A stretch of 58,206 nucleotides of DNA, taken from positions 1 to 58,206 of the forward strand of contig DXJV01000025.1 of assembly GCA_019056785.1 (NCBI GenBank). Direction: 5' to 3'. Of the stretch, positions 45,201 to 53,731 are shown in pieces. This DNA comes from Candidatus Heimdallarchaeota archaeon (GTDB lineage Archaea > Asgardarchaeota > Heimdallarchaeia > JABLTI01). A program made the translations under genes and the position numbers. Under the pieces are notes generated by a model. That model was not told the origin of the DNA and did no database searches. It saw only the letters and a program-made list of their open reading frames with translations. The first letter of the stretch is position 1. Each line of letters opens with the position of its first letter.

Positions 45201-46070
45201 TGTTTCAACATCGGTCCGGAACATTCCGGTTAAAGCATTTTCAAACAGATTTTGGTATTTTAGATAATTTTCTTTGTCCTCTGTATTGTCAATAATAACA
45301 GCCGAAACAGAAGTTAGTCTGCCTTGCGCATCAAAAGCACCGATATTAAATTGGAGCCACCAACGTTCTTCACCATCTTGTTTGATGATTTTGTATTCCA
45401 ACATTTTGGGAACAAAACCCTGCCTGAATTCAGCAATACGCGCTAGGTAATAATCCTGAAAGTCCGGGTGAATGATTTTAGCAATAAAATTTGGCGTTTG
45501 GCGCCAAGCTGAAATTGGATAACCACTTAAATCTGCGAGAAACTTATCAACAATTGAGTATTTGAGCTCTGGAATCTCAATTTTTAAGAACCCTCGAACG
45601 CGTTTTGTTAATTCATCATACGTGCTCTTCAAATCACTAATCATTTGCTCTAATTCGGCGAGGTCGCGCTCAAGTTTTAAGCGGGTGACTCGCTCCTCTC
45701 GTTCTTTCAATGCACGATTAATTGCCGGAGCCAATCTTTCAAGACGAGACTTGATAACATAGTCTGTTGCGCCTTTTTTCAAAGTTTCAATAGCAAGTTC
45801 CTCCCCCAAAACACCGGAAATGAAGATAAAAGGAATACCGGGAGCATATTTTTTGGCAAGTTTAAGTGCTTCAAAACCATCAAAAGAAGGCAAATTAAAA
45901 TCAGCAAGAATAATATCAAATCGTTTATTGATTAATGCTTGTAAAAAATCTTCTCTCGTAGCCGTTAAGGTAATTTCACAATGGACTTTGTGAACTGCCA
46001 ATGTTTCACGGATCAATTCTGCATCGATGTTGTTATCTTCAAGATGCAGTACTTGTAAAGGAGAAGTCAT
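42294..46070 (-). CDS. REC-PAS/GAF multi-sensor protein without kinase domain (1258 aa)
   Basis: Domains in order: a receiver (REC, residues 1-125, phospho-acceptor Asp in ILADFNLPSFDGF), a coiled-coil linker, a PAS-like domain (about 155-265), PAS (266-380), GAF (385-560), PAS (563-680), GAF (690-860), PAS (860-985), GAF (990-1140) and a last PAS ending exactly at the C-terminus (AIFAILRDA). In histidine kinases the last PAS leads via the D-I-T-E-R motif to HisKA/HATPase; nothing follows here, and the next 140 bases hold no remnant. It could receive phosphate and many signals and pass them on by protein contact. It is a close paralogue of the next gene upstream (1328 aa), showing tandem duplication. 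Substrate ligands unknown. Confidence 0.93.
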   Translation of the reverse strand: MTSPLQVLHLEDNNIDAELIRETLAVHKVHCEITLTATREDFLQALINKRFDIILADFNLPSFDGFEALKLAKKYAPGIPFIFISGVLGEELAIETLKKGATDYVIKSRLERLAPAINRALKEREERVTRLKLERDLAELEQMISDLKSTYDELTKRVRGFLKIEIPELKYSIVDKFLADLSGYPISAWRQTPNFIAKIIHPDFQDYYLARIAEFRQGFVPKMLEYKIIKQDGEERWWLQFNIGAFDAQGRLTSVSAVIIDNTEDKENYLKYQNLFENALTGMFRTDVETGQIIEANSKMAELLGFDTVEELKSYPASFFYPHPEKRKKLIEKLKVNGYYEAEVIQIKRKDGSTIWIQESSRLYPDKGFIEGIFINITSQKLAEDALKRDRSVFQLVANAAVFANDIETFCKDIISGLTKIFQFDTGSFRLYDPETNLLVPCAATSIDPEAIKNLPIIPLTQEKHAGALVGRTKKPVFAPDISKHELIKDFVPLIKDYTVGANITWPIVNSKDELIAVLQLANQEPKEIQGEVKILFETISSMIASALERFQAEQALRDSEEKFRAYAEQSLIGVILLNNQGDLLFFNDEILRISGFEREEISHMKSREITAELFTEIDRERLRKQIRIVEEEGISQKEEYQIISKEGQKKWISLHLAPINFHDSQAISAIVLEITEQKRAQLTIERERQAFHIIASAALTSGDVFDLSRRVLTGLLDVLAFDFGIVRLFNQEKRQLEPAAYVIPAEISYEIQSIPVDDPKFFVNYVAKTKEAVYAPDINENQITIKFLDRLKVFNTKAVVCWPILNKESALLGIILIASTRPTEITEEDRFFFNIISNFFSLAVERRYSEDALRESQETFEKLINTSPLAIFHTDLQSGIRLVNKYALELLRVEKAEDLIGKEFQSFLIAPDQARLAQDIEILLKTGSFINYDYLMERSDKSVFPIELSASVILDNNQKPDSLLFIGNDVTVRKELERNLRNHFFEFEVMNKIISAGYRANNLNQFLDFVLDTVLNSLDFSGGLILLRSENNLFEINKSLGVSKQLVSLIQQALSSETFLTPLIKKGATIIIDDLQVLSPDTPLKNIEMLIGIPFFSKKEIIGALILLLNKARSISATDQQLLESIGKDIGTAIAKFQAEQLIKERQIDLQSIFNILEEIIFVIDHKSGLILEVNDIATRKLGYIKRQLQSMRFLDLLSKEYWADFQTFLAKAKPRTSGTFTFEIKTKGQETLMMNVTLYYQRYLSHEAIFAILRDA

Positions 46071-46175
46071 TCAAATCCTCTTTAATGCATTAATTACGCT
46101 TTTTTGGTGGTTTGCTTGATAATAAATAGTGCAATTTTTACATTATAATAATTTAGTTTGCGGAAAAGGGAAAAA

Positions 46176-49100
46176 TCAATTTTGAGCAATAACCATTTGG
46201 TGATCAAGAAAAACAATTACAGAAAGATGAAGCTTTAACGAAAACACATTGCCATCTCGAGTGATAAAATCCAAGGGTATTGTTTTGGACTCGCCATCCC
46301 TTAAAGATTTAAGAGTATTCTTTAAAAGCTTCTGTGTTTTTTCAGTCGTAATGGTAGCGATATCCATCGTAAGTAGCTTAGAAAGATCATAACCAAGTTT
46401 TTCTTGGAATTTTATATTTACATTCAAAATTTGGTTGGTCTCTTTATTGAAAACGAGGATATAATTTTCAAGAGCATTGAAGATCGTTTGGAGATATTTT
46501 TGTGAGGACTGTAATTCTTCTTCAGCTTGCATCTTAGCAAGTGCCGTTCCCATTTCACGCCCAATAGCCTCAAGGGTCATTAATTCATCTTTAGCTAGGG
46601 ACCGCCGTTCTTTAGAACTCAATAGTAAACCTCCGATAACAACTTGTTTAGAGAAGAAAGGTACACCGATCAGTGTTTGTATTCCAAATTGCTGATGACC
46701 TTCACTCTTTGCCATAAAGTTATCAACGTAAATCGTTCGCCCTGCTACAAAGAGTTCTTTGAAGGGAGCGGATTTTATTTTGAGGACTTTTGCTTCTCGA
46801 ATGAAATTGGCGGACATACCTAATGAGCGTTTTAGAAAAGCCTGCTCTTTCTCTTCATCTATTAAATAAATTGCACCACCATTAAAATCCAAAGAATTGA
46901 GGACTGTTGTCAGAGTGAAATCTAATAATTCATTCATGTTTCTTGCCAGATAACCGGCGGAAATCACCTTATTCAAAGTTTCAAGTTCAAAAGTTCTATC
47001 CTTCAAGGTTTCTTTTAGTTCCACTAAATCTGAAGTGTCTAAAATGATGATATTGATTGTTTTTTCATTAAATTCCTTATCATCTATTACAACATAGGTC
47101 ATTATAACAGGGATGAGAATGCCATTTTTTTGCCGGAGGATACTTTCAAAGGTAACTTTCCCTAGCTCTAATGTACTCTTGAACAGATTTCTTTGCTTTT
47201 CTTCGCTACCGGGAGGAGCAAAAAGAGTAATGTCTTTCCCAATAATGCTCTCAGGTTGATAACCCAAAATCTCTTCTATAGCTGCATTTGCAAAAAGAAT
47301 CTTCCCATCTTCATTGGCAGTTATAATTACCTCTTTACTGTTCTCGACGATATTTGCTAAAAGCCGGCGATTACGCTCGATTTGCTTTCGTTCTGTAATG
47401 TCTTGGATTATTGCCATAATTGCTTGTGGAACGCCTTTAGCATCGACTATGACCGAAGCAGAAAAGTCTGCATAAAAAGTTGTTTTGTCTTGACGATGGA
47501 ATAGTAATTCATAATTTCGCACTCTCCCAGCATGTAAAATTTCCGATATGAATTCCTTCTGATCAAATGTTGTTTTATCCACAATAAATGCAAACAGATT
47601 CTTACCTAACAACTCACTTTCAGTATTCATTCCAAAGCTTTTCGGCGCTTGTTTGTTGACAAAATGGATATCTCCCTCAAGAGATAGAAGGAAGATCGCA
47701 AAAGGAGAAGTTTCAACAAGGGTCCGATAACGTGCTTCACTGTCACAAATTGCCTCTTCTGCTTTTTTTCGTTCGGTAAGATCAGAGATTAAAAGCTGAA
47801 CCGCCGGTTCTCCTTGATAAGAAGTTAATGTTGCGAAAATTTCCGCAGGGAATTCTTCGTTTGAGGCCCGTTTTAATTTCGTTTCGAGTTTCAATTTAGG
47901 CGCGCCATCTGACTGATAAATTGAATGTAAGAAGACCCTCATTTCTTCCCAACTCTCAGAAGAAAAGAAGGTTATCAAATCTGAACCAATGATATCTTTG
48001 ATTGAACTGACTTCAAACATTTCAAAAACAGTTGGACTTGCAAATTTTATTTCATCTTCCTGAACAATTAAAAGTCCCAGTTGAACCGGCAAAGATTCGA
48101 CCAATTTCCGATATTGGCTCTCACTCTCTCGCAGAGCGTCTTCTGCCATTTTCCGCTCAATGGCGGTTGCGAAGATTTTTGATATGTTTTCAAAAAAGAT
48201 TCTGTCACTTTCTTGAAGGGGAATTTTCTTCTGGGAACCTATTTGAATGATGCCTAGAAACTTTTGGTTTGAATTGAAAATTGGCCAAGAGATGTATGAA
48301 CGATAATGGAACTTAGCATTTATATCAGTATTGCGTAAAAAGTCATTTTGTAACACATCAGGTTCGATGATTTCTTTTGTCAGAAATCGACTTAAAGGGA
48401 AGTCAGTATTATTTATCGAAACATGTGTTAATGTCTCTCTTGCTTCTTTACTTAAACCAACCTCAGCCATTGGAAGAAGTAAACGTTCATTTTCAAAATA
48501 AATTCTAATCAGCCCCGAATCGAACCCCAAATTCTCAACTAATCCCGTAAGAACTTTTTGGCAAAGATCGCGTAAGTCAATTGTTTGTACGGCTGCCTCA
48601 GCAATAAGCTTGAAAATTAACCGGTCGCGGGTTAATTCTTGTTCAGCTTTCTTCCTTTTCGAGACATCTATTATAGATGCAATGCTTTTAGTTGTTCCAG
48701 GAATAACACTTGCAGTTAAAAAGGCATCAAAATAATGCCCCGCCTTATGTTTAATTTTACACTCGAACGCTATTGGTGTAGTTGAGTTTCTTTCTCGGTG
48801 TTGTTTATCCAGAGCCAAGAGTCGTGGCAAATCATCTGGATGGATAAATTCAGTCCATTTCCTCTTCCCTTCGAGCTCTTTCTTTTTAAAGCCAGAAATA
48901 GTTTCAATTTGATGATTACATTTAGAAATGATCATATCTTTTTCAATGATAATCGTAGCTGTGCCTTTATGCTCGAAAATGTTTTCTAGTTCATGTTCGC
49001 GCTCAAATAATTCTCTTTGGGCCTTTTTTTGTTCGGTAATATCTATGATCACACCTTCAATAAAGCCTTCTTCTGGGAAAATTCGCGCAGATAAACTCAC

Positions 49101-50162
49101 CCAGATTTTTTCACCATTCTTTTTCAATAATTGAAGCTGATAGCCAGTTAATGTACCATGAGCTTTTATTGTCGCAAGGAATTCTTGCCGGTTCTTTTCA
49201 TCAGGATAGAATTGTGTTACGAAAATCTTCTTATACTCATCCACGGTGTCGAAACCAAAAATGCGCGCCATGGTTTCATTTGCTTCTATGATGCGACCGG
49301 TGGTTATTTCAGTGCGATACATGCCGACAAGGGCATTTTCGAAAAGATACTGGTATTTCAATGTTGATTCTTTTGTTTCTGTGTTATCAATAAGAACGAT
49401 AGAAACGGAGACTAACTCTTGTTCAGTGTTATAAGCACCAATGTTAAATTGCAACCACCAACGCTCTTCTCCATCCTTTCGAATAATTTTATATTCCAAC
49501 ATCTTCGGAACAAAACCTTCACGCATCCGTTGGAAGTTTTCACAGTAATAGTCCTTAAAGTCAGGGTGAAGTATTTTCTCAATAAAGTTGGGCGATTTAT
49601 ACCACTCTTTTATTGAATACCCACTAAGCTCTTCAATGAATTTATCGACAAGAGAATATTTGCCAGAGGGCAAGTCCATCTTCAAGAAGCCACGAACGCG
49701 CTCGGCAATTTTTCGATACATTTCTTCAAGCTCAGAGATCTCTTTCTCCAACTTTGCACGGCGCTTTCGTTCTTCAACCTCTTTTAATGCGCGATTAATT
49801 GCCGGGATCAATCGTTCCATCCGTGATTTTAACACATAATCTGTTGCACCACTATGTAATGCCTCGATGGCAAGCTCTTCACCTAAAACCGCGGATACAA
49901 GAATAAAAGGCGTTTTTAAACCCATTTTTCTGGTCAATTCTAAGGCAGAAAGACCGTCAAAGGACGGCAGGCTATAATCAGCAAGAATAAGATCGATTTT
50001 CTCTTCCTTTAAAACTTTAATAAATGCGTCTTTCGTGTCCACGCTGATAACTTTTGCTTTCAATCCCTCTAAGTCTAATATTTCTTTGACTAACTCAACA
50101 TCGTTTTGGTTGTCTTCTAAATGTAAAATCATTAACTGTTTGGCCATTCTCCAAGCTCTCAA
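46176..50162 (-). CDS. REC-PAS/GAF multi-sensor protein without kinase domain (1328 aa)
   Basis: Domain order: REC (about 8-130; ILADYSLPSFDGL contains the phospho-acceptor Asp), linker, PAS-like (160-270), PAS (275-390), PAS (395-520), GAF (520-695), PAS (698-820), PAS (825-945), PAS (950-1060), GAF (1070-1200) and a final PAS (1210-1328) that ends the protein. There is no HisKA, HATPase, GGDEF or other output domain. The first 390 residues closely match the downstream 1258-residue paralogue, including VRGFLK, HPDF-x-DYY and MLEYKII-x-DGEERWWLQFNIGA. The two genes lie head to tail 105 bases apart and probably form one transcript. They are likely sensor scaffolds for a kinase encoded elsewhere. 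Confidence 0.93.
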   Translation of the reverse strand: MRAWRMAKQLMILHLEDNQNDVELVKEILDLEGLKAKVISVDTKDAFIKVLKEEKIDLILADYSLPSFDGLSALELTRKMGLKTPFILVSAVLGEELAIEALHSGATDYVLKSRMERLIPAINRALKEVEERKRRAKLEKEISELEEMYRKIAERVRGFLKMDLPSGKYSLVDKFIEELSGYSIKEWYKSPNFIEKILHPDFKDYYCENFQRMREGFVPKMLEYKIIRKDGEERWWLQFNIGAYNTEQELVSVSIVLIDNTETKESTLKYQYLFENALVGMYRTEITTGRIIEANETMARIFGFDTVDEYKKIFVTQFYPDEKNRQEFLATIKAHGTLTGYQLQLLKKNGEKIWVSLSARIFPEEGFIEGVIIDITEQKKAQRELFEREHELENIFEHKGTATIIIEKDMIISKCNHQIETISGFKKKELEGKRKWTEFIHPDDLPRLLALDKQHRERNSTTPIAFECKIKHKAGHYFDAFLTASVIPGTTKSIASIIDVSKRKKAEQELTRDRLIFKLIAEAAVQTIDLRDLCQKVLTGLVENLGFDSGLIRIYFENERLLLPMAEVGLSKEARETLTHVSINNTDFPLSRFLTKEIIEPDVLQNDFLRNTDINAKFHYRSYISWPIFNSNQKFLGIIQIGSQKKIPLQESDRIFFENISKIFATAIERKMAEDALRESESQYRKLVESLPVQLGLLIVQEDEIKFASPTVFEMFEVSSIKDIIGSDLITFFSSESWEEMRVFLHSIYQSDGAPKLKLETKLKRASNEEFPAEIFATLTSYQGEPAVQLLISDLTERKKAEEAICDSEARYRTLVETSPFAIFLLSLEGDIHFVNKQAPKSFGMNTESELLGKNLFAFIVDKTTFDQKEFISEILHAGRVRNYELLFHRQDKTTFYADFSASVIVDAKGVPQAIMAIIQDITERKQIERNRRLLANIVENSKEVIITANEDGKILFANAAIEEILGYQPESIIGKDITLFAPPGSEEKQRNLFKSTLELGKVTFESILRQKNGILIPVIMTYVVIDDKEFNEKTINIIILDTSDLVELKETLKDRTFELETLNKVISAGYLARNMNELLDFTLTTVLNSLDFNGGAIYLIDEEKEQAFLKRSLGMSANFIREAKVLKIKSAPFKELFVAGRTIYVDNFMAKSEGHQQFGIQTLIGVPFFSKQVVIGGLLLSSKERRSLAKDELMTLEAIGREMGTALAKMQAEEELQSSQKYLQTIFNALENYILVFNKETNQILNVNIKFQEKLGYDLSKLLTMDIATITTEKTQKLLKNTLKSLRDGESKTIPLDFITRDGNVFSLKLHLSVIVFLDHQMVIAQN

Positions 50163-50336
50163 GAGGGTAGTAATAATTTAATGGCATCTTCTAATGCAAT
50201 TAAAGAAAAATTAAATCTAAAGGTTATAATTCTTACTTTTGCGTCAATTATGGATGTAGAGAGGAACAAAATGTGCGCATTTCAAAAATAATTTTAAAAG
50301 AACAAGTAAACATAAGAAGTATTGGTGTGGTTTTGT

Positions 50337-51092
50337 ATGATGCTCCAAACTGAAAACATGACCTGGGAAGAAATTGACTTGGCAATAAAGAACGGTTTTG
50401 ATACAATTATAATTGCCGTTGGATCTATCGAACAACACGGGAAACACTTACCAACAAAAACAGACTCCCTTATTGGGGAAGAGGTAGTAAGGGAGGTTGT
50501 AAAAAAACTTGGCAATGCTTTGCAAGGACCAACGATCCGTCTTGGCTGCTCAAAACACCACCTTGGATTTCCAGGAACGATAACTCTCGAGACTGAAACA
50601 TTTAAAGCTGTTATTAGGGACTATGTTATGAGCCTTTCAAAACACAATTTTAAGAATGTAGTTTTCTTACCAAGTCATGGCGGGAATTTTCAACCATTAA
50701 AAGAGAGTATAACGGAATTACAACCACAATATCCAAATTTGAAACTCCGAGCATACACGGACTTGTATGGCTTTATTGAACTTTTAAACGGCTTCTCAAT
50801 AGAAGAAGAAGTTTCTGCAGAAGAAGCAGGCGCGCACTCTGGAGAAAATGAAACATCAATTGTTTTGGCACTTGCAGAGGAGCTGGTAAAAAAGGAGAAA
50901 TTCGACTGTGGATTTGTAGGAACCTTTGGCCCAAAAGAAGGAGAGATTGTCATGACACAAGGGATAAAAGCTCTTAGTCCAAATGGCGTTTTAGGTGACC
51001 CTCGCAAGGCATCAGTAGAAAAAGGGACAATTTATTTCAATAAAATGGTTGACTTCTTTATAAAAAAAGTACAAGAATTCCTTGCTGACTAA
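50337..51092 (+). CDS. Creatininase-family amidohydrolase
   Basis: The 251-residue protein has the creatininase fold with the metal-binding pattern: AVGSIEQHGKHLPTKTDSLIG (E-Q-H-G-x-H-L-P), LPSHGGNFQPL (H-G-G-N) and AEEAGAHSGENETS with the Glu-x-x-x-Ser end. Members hydrolyse creatinine, 3-formamido compounds or formamide intermediates of riboflavin/F420 synthesis in archaea (ArfB), always with two metals. ATG 50337 places the start in GGTGTGG spacing; ATG 50358 (MTWEEIDLAIK) is an alternative that would fit relatives beginning at MTW. The gene is read divergently from the REC-PAS/GAF pair. An ArfB-like function is likely but not shown. Confidence 0.85.
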   Translation: MMLQTENMTWEEIDLAIKNGFDTIIIAVGSIEQHGKHLPTKTDSLIGEEVVREVVKKLGNALQGPTIRLGCSKHHLGFPGTITLETETFKAVIRDYVMSLSKHNFKNVVFLPSHGGNFQPLKESITELQPQYPNLKLRAYTDLYGFIELLNGFSIEEEVSAEEAGAHSGENETSIVLALAEELVKKEKFDCGFVGTFGPKEGEIVMTQGIKALSPNGVLGDPRKASVEKGTIYFNKMVDFFIKKVQEFLAD

Positions 51093-51105
51093 TTGTTCAG
51101 TGAAC

Positions 51106-51489
51106 TCATTTCGCGACTTCTGCAGCAATAATTTCAGTTGAGAGTTTGTCTTTTTCACGCTTTGTAATTGCAATAAAGATGGCTCGAATTATCGTGTAAA
51201 CTGTTGATGGGACAAACCATGACAAGGGGACAATAAATACAACAAAAGCCCCTCCACTTGTCGTTAGAGAAGATGAATAATTGATGAAGAAGCGCACGAA
51301 AAGATAGGCAATTAAAAGACACACACCAAGCATAACAGCTAAAGTAGTTAGCCACGAATAAAAATTGGCTTGTTTTCGCTTGTGTGCTCGGAATACAATC
51401 CGGTAAAACAATACGTTAAATAATAAACTAAGAACAACTGCAAGAACTACAAATAATCCCATTGCCTGTTCAGGTTCCATAAATTTCAC
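51106..51489 (-). CDS. Small membrane protein, unknown function
   Basis: The 127-residue protein has three hydrophobic segments (GLFVVLAVVLSLLFNVLFYRI, WLTTLAVMLGVCLLIAYLF, AFVVFIVPLSWFVPSTVY). Basic residues lie between helices 1 and 2 (RAHKRKQ), and a charged C-terminal tail ends in TEIIAAEVAK. There is no signal sequence or motif. It is read convergently with the creatininase gene (14-base gap) and shares no evident partner. Unknown function. Confidence 0.65.
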   Translation of the reverse strand: MKFMEPEQAMGLFVVLAVVLSLLFNVLFYRIVFRAHKRKQANFYSWLTTLAVMLGVCLLIAYLFVRFFINYSSSLTTSGGAFVVFIVPLSWFVPSTVYTIIRAIFIAITKREKDKLSTEIIAAEVAK

Positions 51490-51666
51490 CCATTCAACTT
51501 TCTTTTGTTTTGAAAACTAAAGAATACTCCAGAACTTTATTATTTAAATCTATAGAAATGAAAAAGGTAATTGTACATATGACAATATTCAAATGCTAGA
51601 GAAAACACTGTTTACTTGGAATACCTTGTTTGGGAGATAGTTATTTAAAGTAAGAAAGCAAATAAA

Positions 51667-52533
51667 ATGAGATTTATAACGATGGTAGATATAAGAAAAT
51701 TGAATTCTCCCAAAGAAACAAAAGGAAAAATTAAAGGCATTATCTTTGATTTTGATGGCGTCCTCTCCTCTTTCCAAATGCGCATAGGGTGGCCTATTTT
51801 AAATGCTGCACTCATGGTTAAACCGGAACTTTCGCGAAAACGAATTATCGATACTACTATGGTGATTTTTGACCATCTGACAACTCTCGAGAAAATGCCA
51901 AAAAAAACCGAACTTTTGAAGTTAATATTTGAAACAGGCAAACGCTTTGGAATGAGCAACTTCCAAGCATTGAAATTCATTGTAATTACATCCATCATTT
52001 ATGCTAAAAACCGTAAAAGAATCGTTCCGAGAACAGGCGTTAGAGAAGTTTTACAAGAATTGTTGGCACAAGATTTTATCATGATCTTACTGACAAATAG
52101 TAGTCATGGTGTTATAAAAGTTGCAAAAGAAAGAATTCCGGAATTGAACCGATTTGACCTGATTTTAACGCGCGATGATCTAAAAGCCATAAAACCAAGT
52201 GAAGAAGGCTTTTTGAAAGTCCTAGAGCTCACAGGACTAAAGCCCGAAGAGCTTCTTTCAATCGGTGACCAAGCAAGTGACATCATTGCAAGCAAAAAAG
52301 TGAAGATTAGAACAATTGCTACATTTGATGAAGGAATGGAATTTACGAAAAAACATTTGATAAGAGAAAAACCGGATTTCATTATTTCCGATCTACAGGA
52401 AATCCCCGAGCTTTTACGCTTCCTTCGGGACAGAATAATCGAAGATATTCGAACAACAATTGATTTAACTGAAAAACCGCTTCAGGAATATCTGTTAAGT
52501 GATGAATTAAACGTTAAATATACCGGCCCATGA
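51667..52533 (+). CDS. HAD-superfamily hydrolase
   Basis: This HAD phosphatase has motif I IFDFDGVL with the nucleophile and acid-base Asp, motif II LLTNSS (Ser/Thr), motif III Lys near KPSEEGFLKVLE, and motif IV SIGDQASDI. The cap between motifs I and II is helical, as in the C1-type beta-phosphoglucomutase/phosphoglycolate-phosphatase group. Specific substrate unknown. A C-terminal extension of about 45 residues (LRFLRDRIIEDIRTTIDLTEKPLQEYL) follows the catalytic core. ATG 51667 or 51682 may be the start. A perfect 8-bp hairpin begins at the stop codon. Confidence 0.88.
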   Translation: MRFITMVDIRKLNSPKETKGKIKGIIFDFDGVLSSFQMRIGWPILNAALMVKPELSRKRIIDTTMVIFDHLTTLEKMPKKTELLKLIFETGKRFGMSNFQALKFIVITSIIYAKNRKRIVPRTGVREVLQELLAQDFIMILLTNSSHGVIKVAKERIPELNRFDLILTRDDLKAIKPSEEGFLKVLELTGLKPEELLSIGDQASDIIASKKVKIRTIATFDEGMEFTKKHLIREKPDFIISDLQEIPELLRFLRDRIIEDIRTTIDLTEKPLQEYLLSDELNVKYTGP

Positions 52534-52555
52534 TTGCTTTTCATTGGAAGCAATC
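52532..52555 (+). terminator. Hairpin at the stop codon of the HAD gene
   Basis: GATTGCTT (52532-52539) pairs perfectly with AAGCAATC (52548-52555) around an 8-base loop and overlaps the TGA stop. It is not followed by a T-run, so it may act in mRNA 3'-end stability instead of termination. Confidence 0.45.
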
Positions 52556-52610
52556 CATTAACGAATCCCTTTCTAATGGAGAGAAGCAAGAATTTAATCC
52601 TGTAAAAAGT

Positions 52611-52628
52611 AAAAGGGGCGTAAACCCC
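52611..52628 (-). terminator. Hairpin with T-run after the TldD pseudogene
   Basis: On the minus strand AGGGG, a TTTACG loop and CCCCT are followed by TTTTACTTTTT, about 20 bases past the TAA at 52650. It resembles an intrinsic terminator. Confidence 0.45.
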
Positions 52629-52649
52629 TAAAAACCATTTAAAAGAGAG

Positions 52650-53483
52650 TTATTCTTTTTGAGAACCTGTTATTCTGAAGGAAGGCAGTTTCATCGCAGG
52701 AACTTTAAATTGGGAATCATTTAACTCTGAATATTTTCCGAGGAGGTCAATAGAACGCAAGAATCGAAGAGCGGAATCGGTATAGCACAACGTTCGTAGG
52801 GGGAATTGTATCTCACCATTTTTAACGAACCATGTACCATCTCACATCAAGCCCGTAAAGATACCCTTAGTTGGGTTAACTGCATTTTGATAGTGAAAAT
52901 GTGTTACCAGTATACCATTTTTTGTTTCAGCAATCATTTCCTCAAGTGATGCTGTCCCTTCTTCAACTAGAATGTGACTTGCAATTGGAAGGGAACGCCC
53001 TCGAAAGCGCCCATTGTGTCCAGTAGTTGTGACGCCGTCCTTTGTGGCAGTAAGAGTATCATATGCGAGATTCTTTACAATACCCTTTTGAACCAACTCC
53101 AGTTGCGTTTTTGGTTGCTCTTCATCATCAAAGAAAGTACGATAGGGAATTCGAGAGTCATAAGCATCATCCCACATGGTAAATTTCTCGCTGAAGAGTT
53201 TCTCACCAATTTTATCTCGGAGGAAGCTAATATAATCCAGGTACAGCAAAGCACTAAAGCCGAAATAAGAAATGAAGAACATGAAACCAGCAACTGCAGC
53301 TGGCTCGAGAATCACTTCATAGTCTCCGGGCTCAATGTTTTTCATCCCAAAACCATTAGTGGCTTTTCGAGTAGGTTTTTCAGCAACGGTTTGCACATGT
53401 AACTTTGAAAAATCACGGTTATTATCAGCAGACCACCCGGCAGTTTCCTCTGTTTCGTCATATCGCGCATTTTTCTTTTGCAC
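52650..53483 (-). pseudogene. Decayed TldD/PmbA-family metalloprotease gene
   Basis: TldD/PmbA proteins are paired metalloprotease-like enzymes of about 440 residues acting in peptide maturation. Only their C-terminal half is found here: EPGDYEVILEPAAVAGFMFFI, FDDEEQPKTQLELVQKGIVKNL, TTGHNGRFRGRSLPIASHIL, and FHYQNAVNPTKGIFTGLM. An in-frame TGA at 52842-52844 then interrupts the chain, exactly where relatives have Arg before DGT(F/W). Reading on gives DGTWFVKNGEI, then SALRFLRSIDLLGKYSE and VPAMKLPSFRITGS, the normal family C-terminus, ending at TAA 52650. The roughly 200-residue N-terminal half is missing; the frame runs back only about 17 codons from GTG 53483 before a stop. A 5'-truncated gene with a nonsense mutation. 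Confidence 0.88.
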
Positions 53484-53731
53484 CTGGTAGTTATATCCCC
53501 TCTTATGCTTACCATTCTTTCTATTTTTATTGAACGTTTAATTTTTATTGAATATTTTTAAAAAAGCTTGCCACCGGCAGACAATTCGAGCTTTCAACAA
53601 TGAGAATGAAACGTTCCATGAACCATATGTACACCTTCTAAAACCTTCTGCGCACCATTCTAAGAGATTGTTAAAAATCACCTTGAAACAATACTACAAT
53701 TAGCAAAAAAACGAAATAAAGGTGAAATGAA

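Noticed and set aside
52842..52844. Recoded TGA (selenocysteine or pyrrolysine) in the TldD gene
   Set aside because: Relatives have Arg at this place, no active-site role is expected there, and the gene also lacks its N-terminal half, so a nonsense mutation is simpler.
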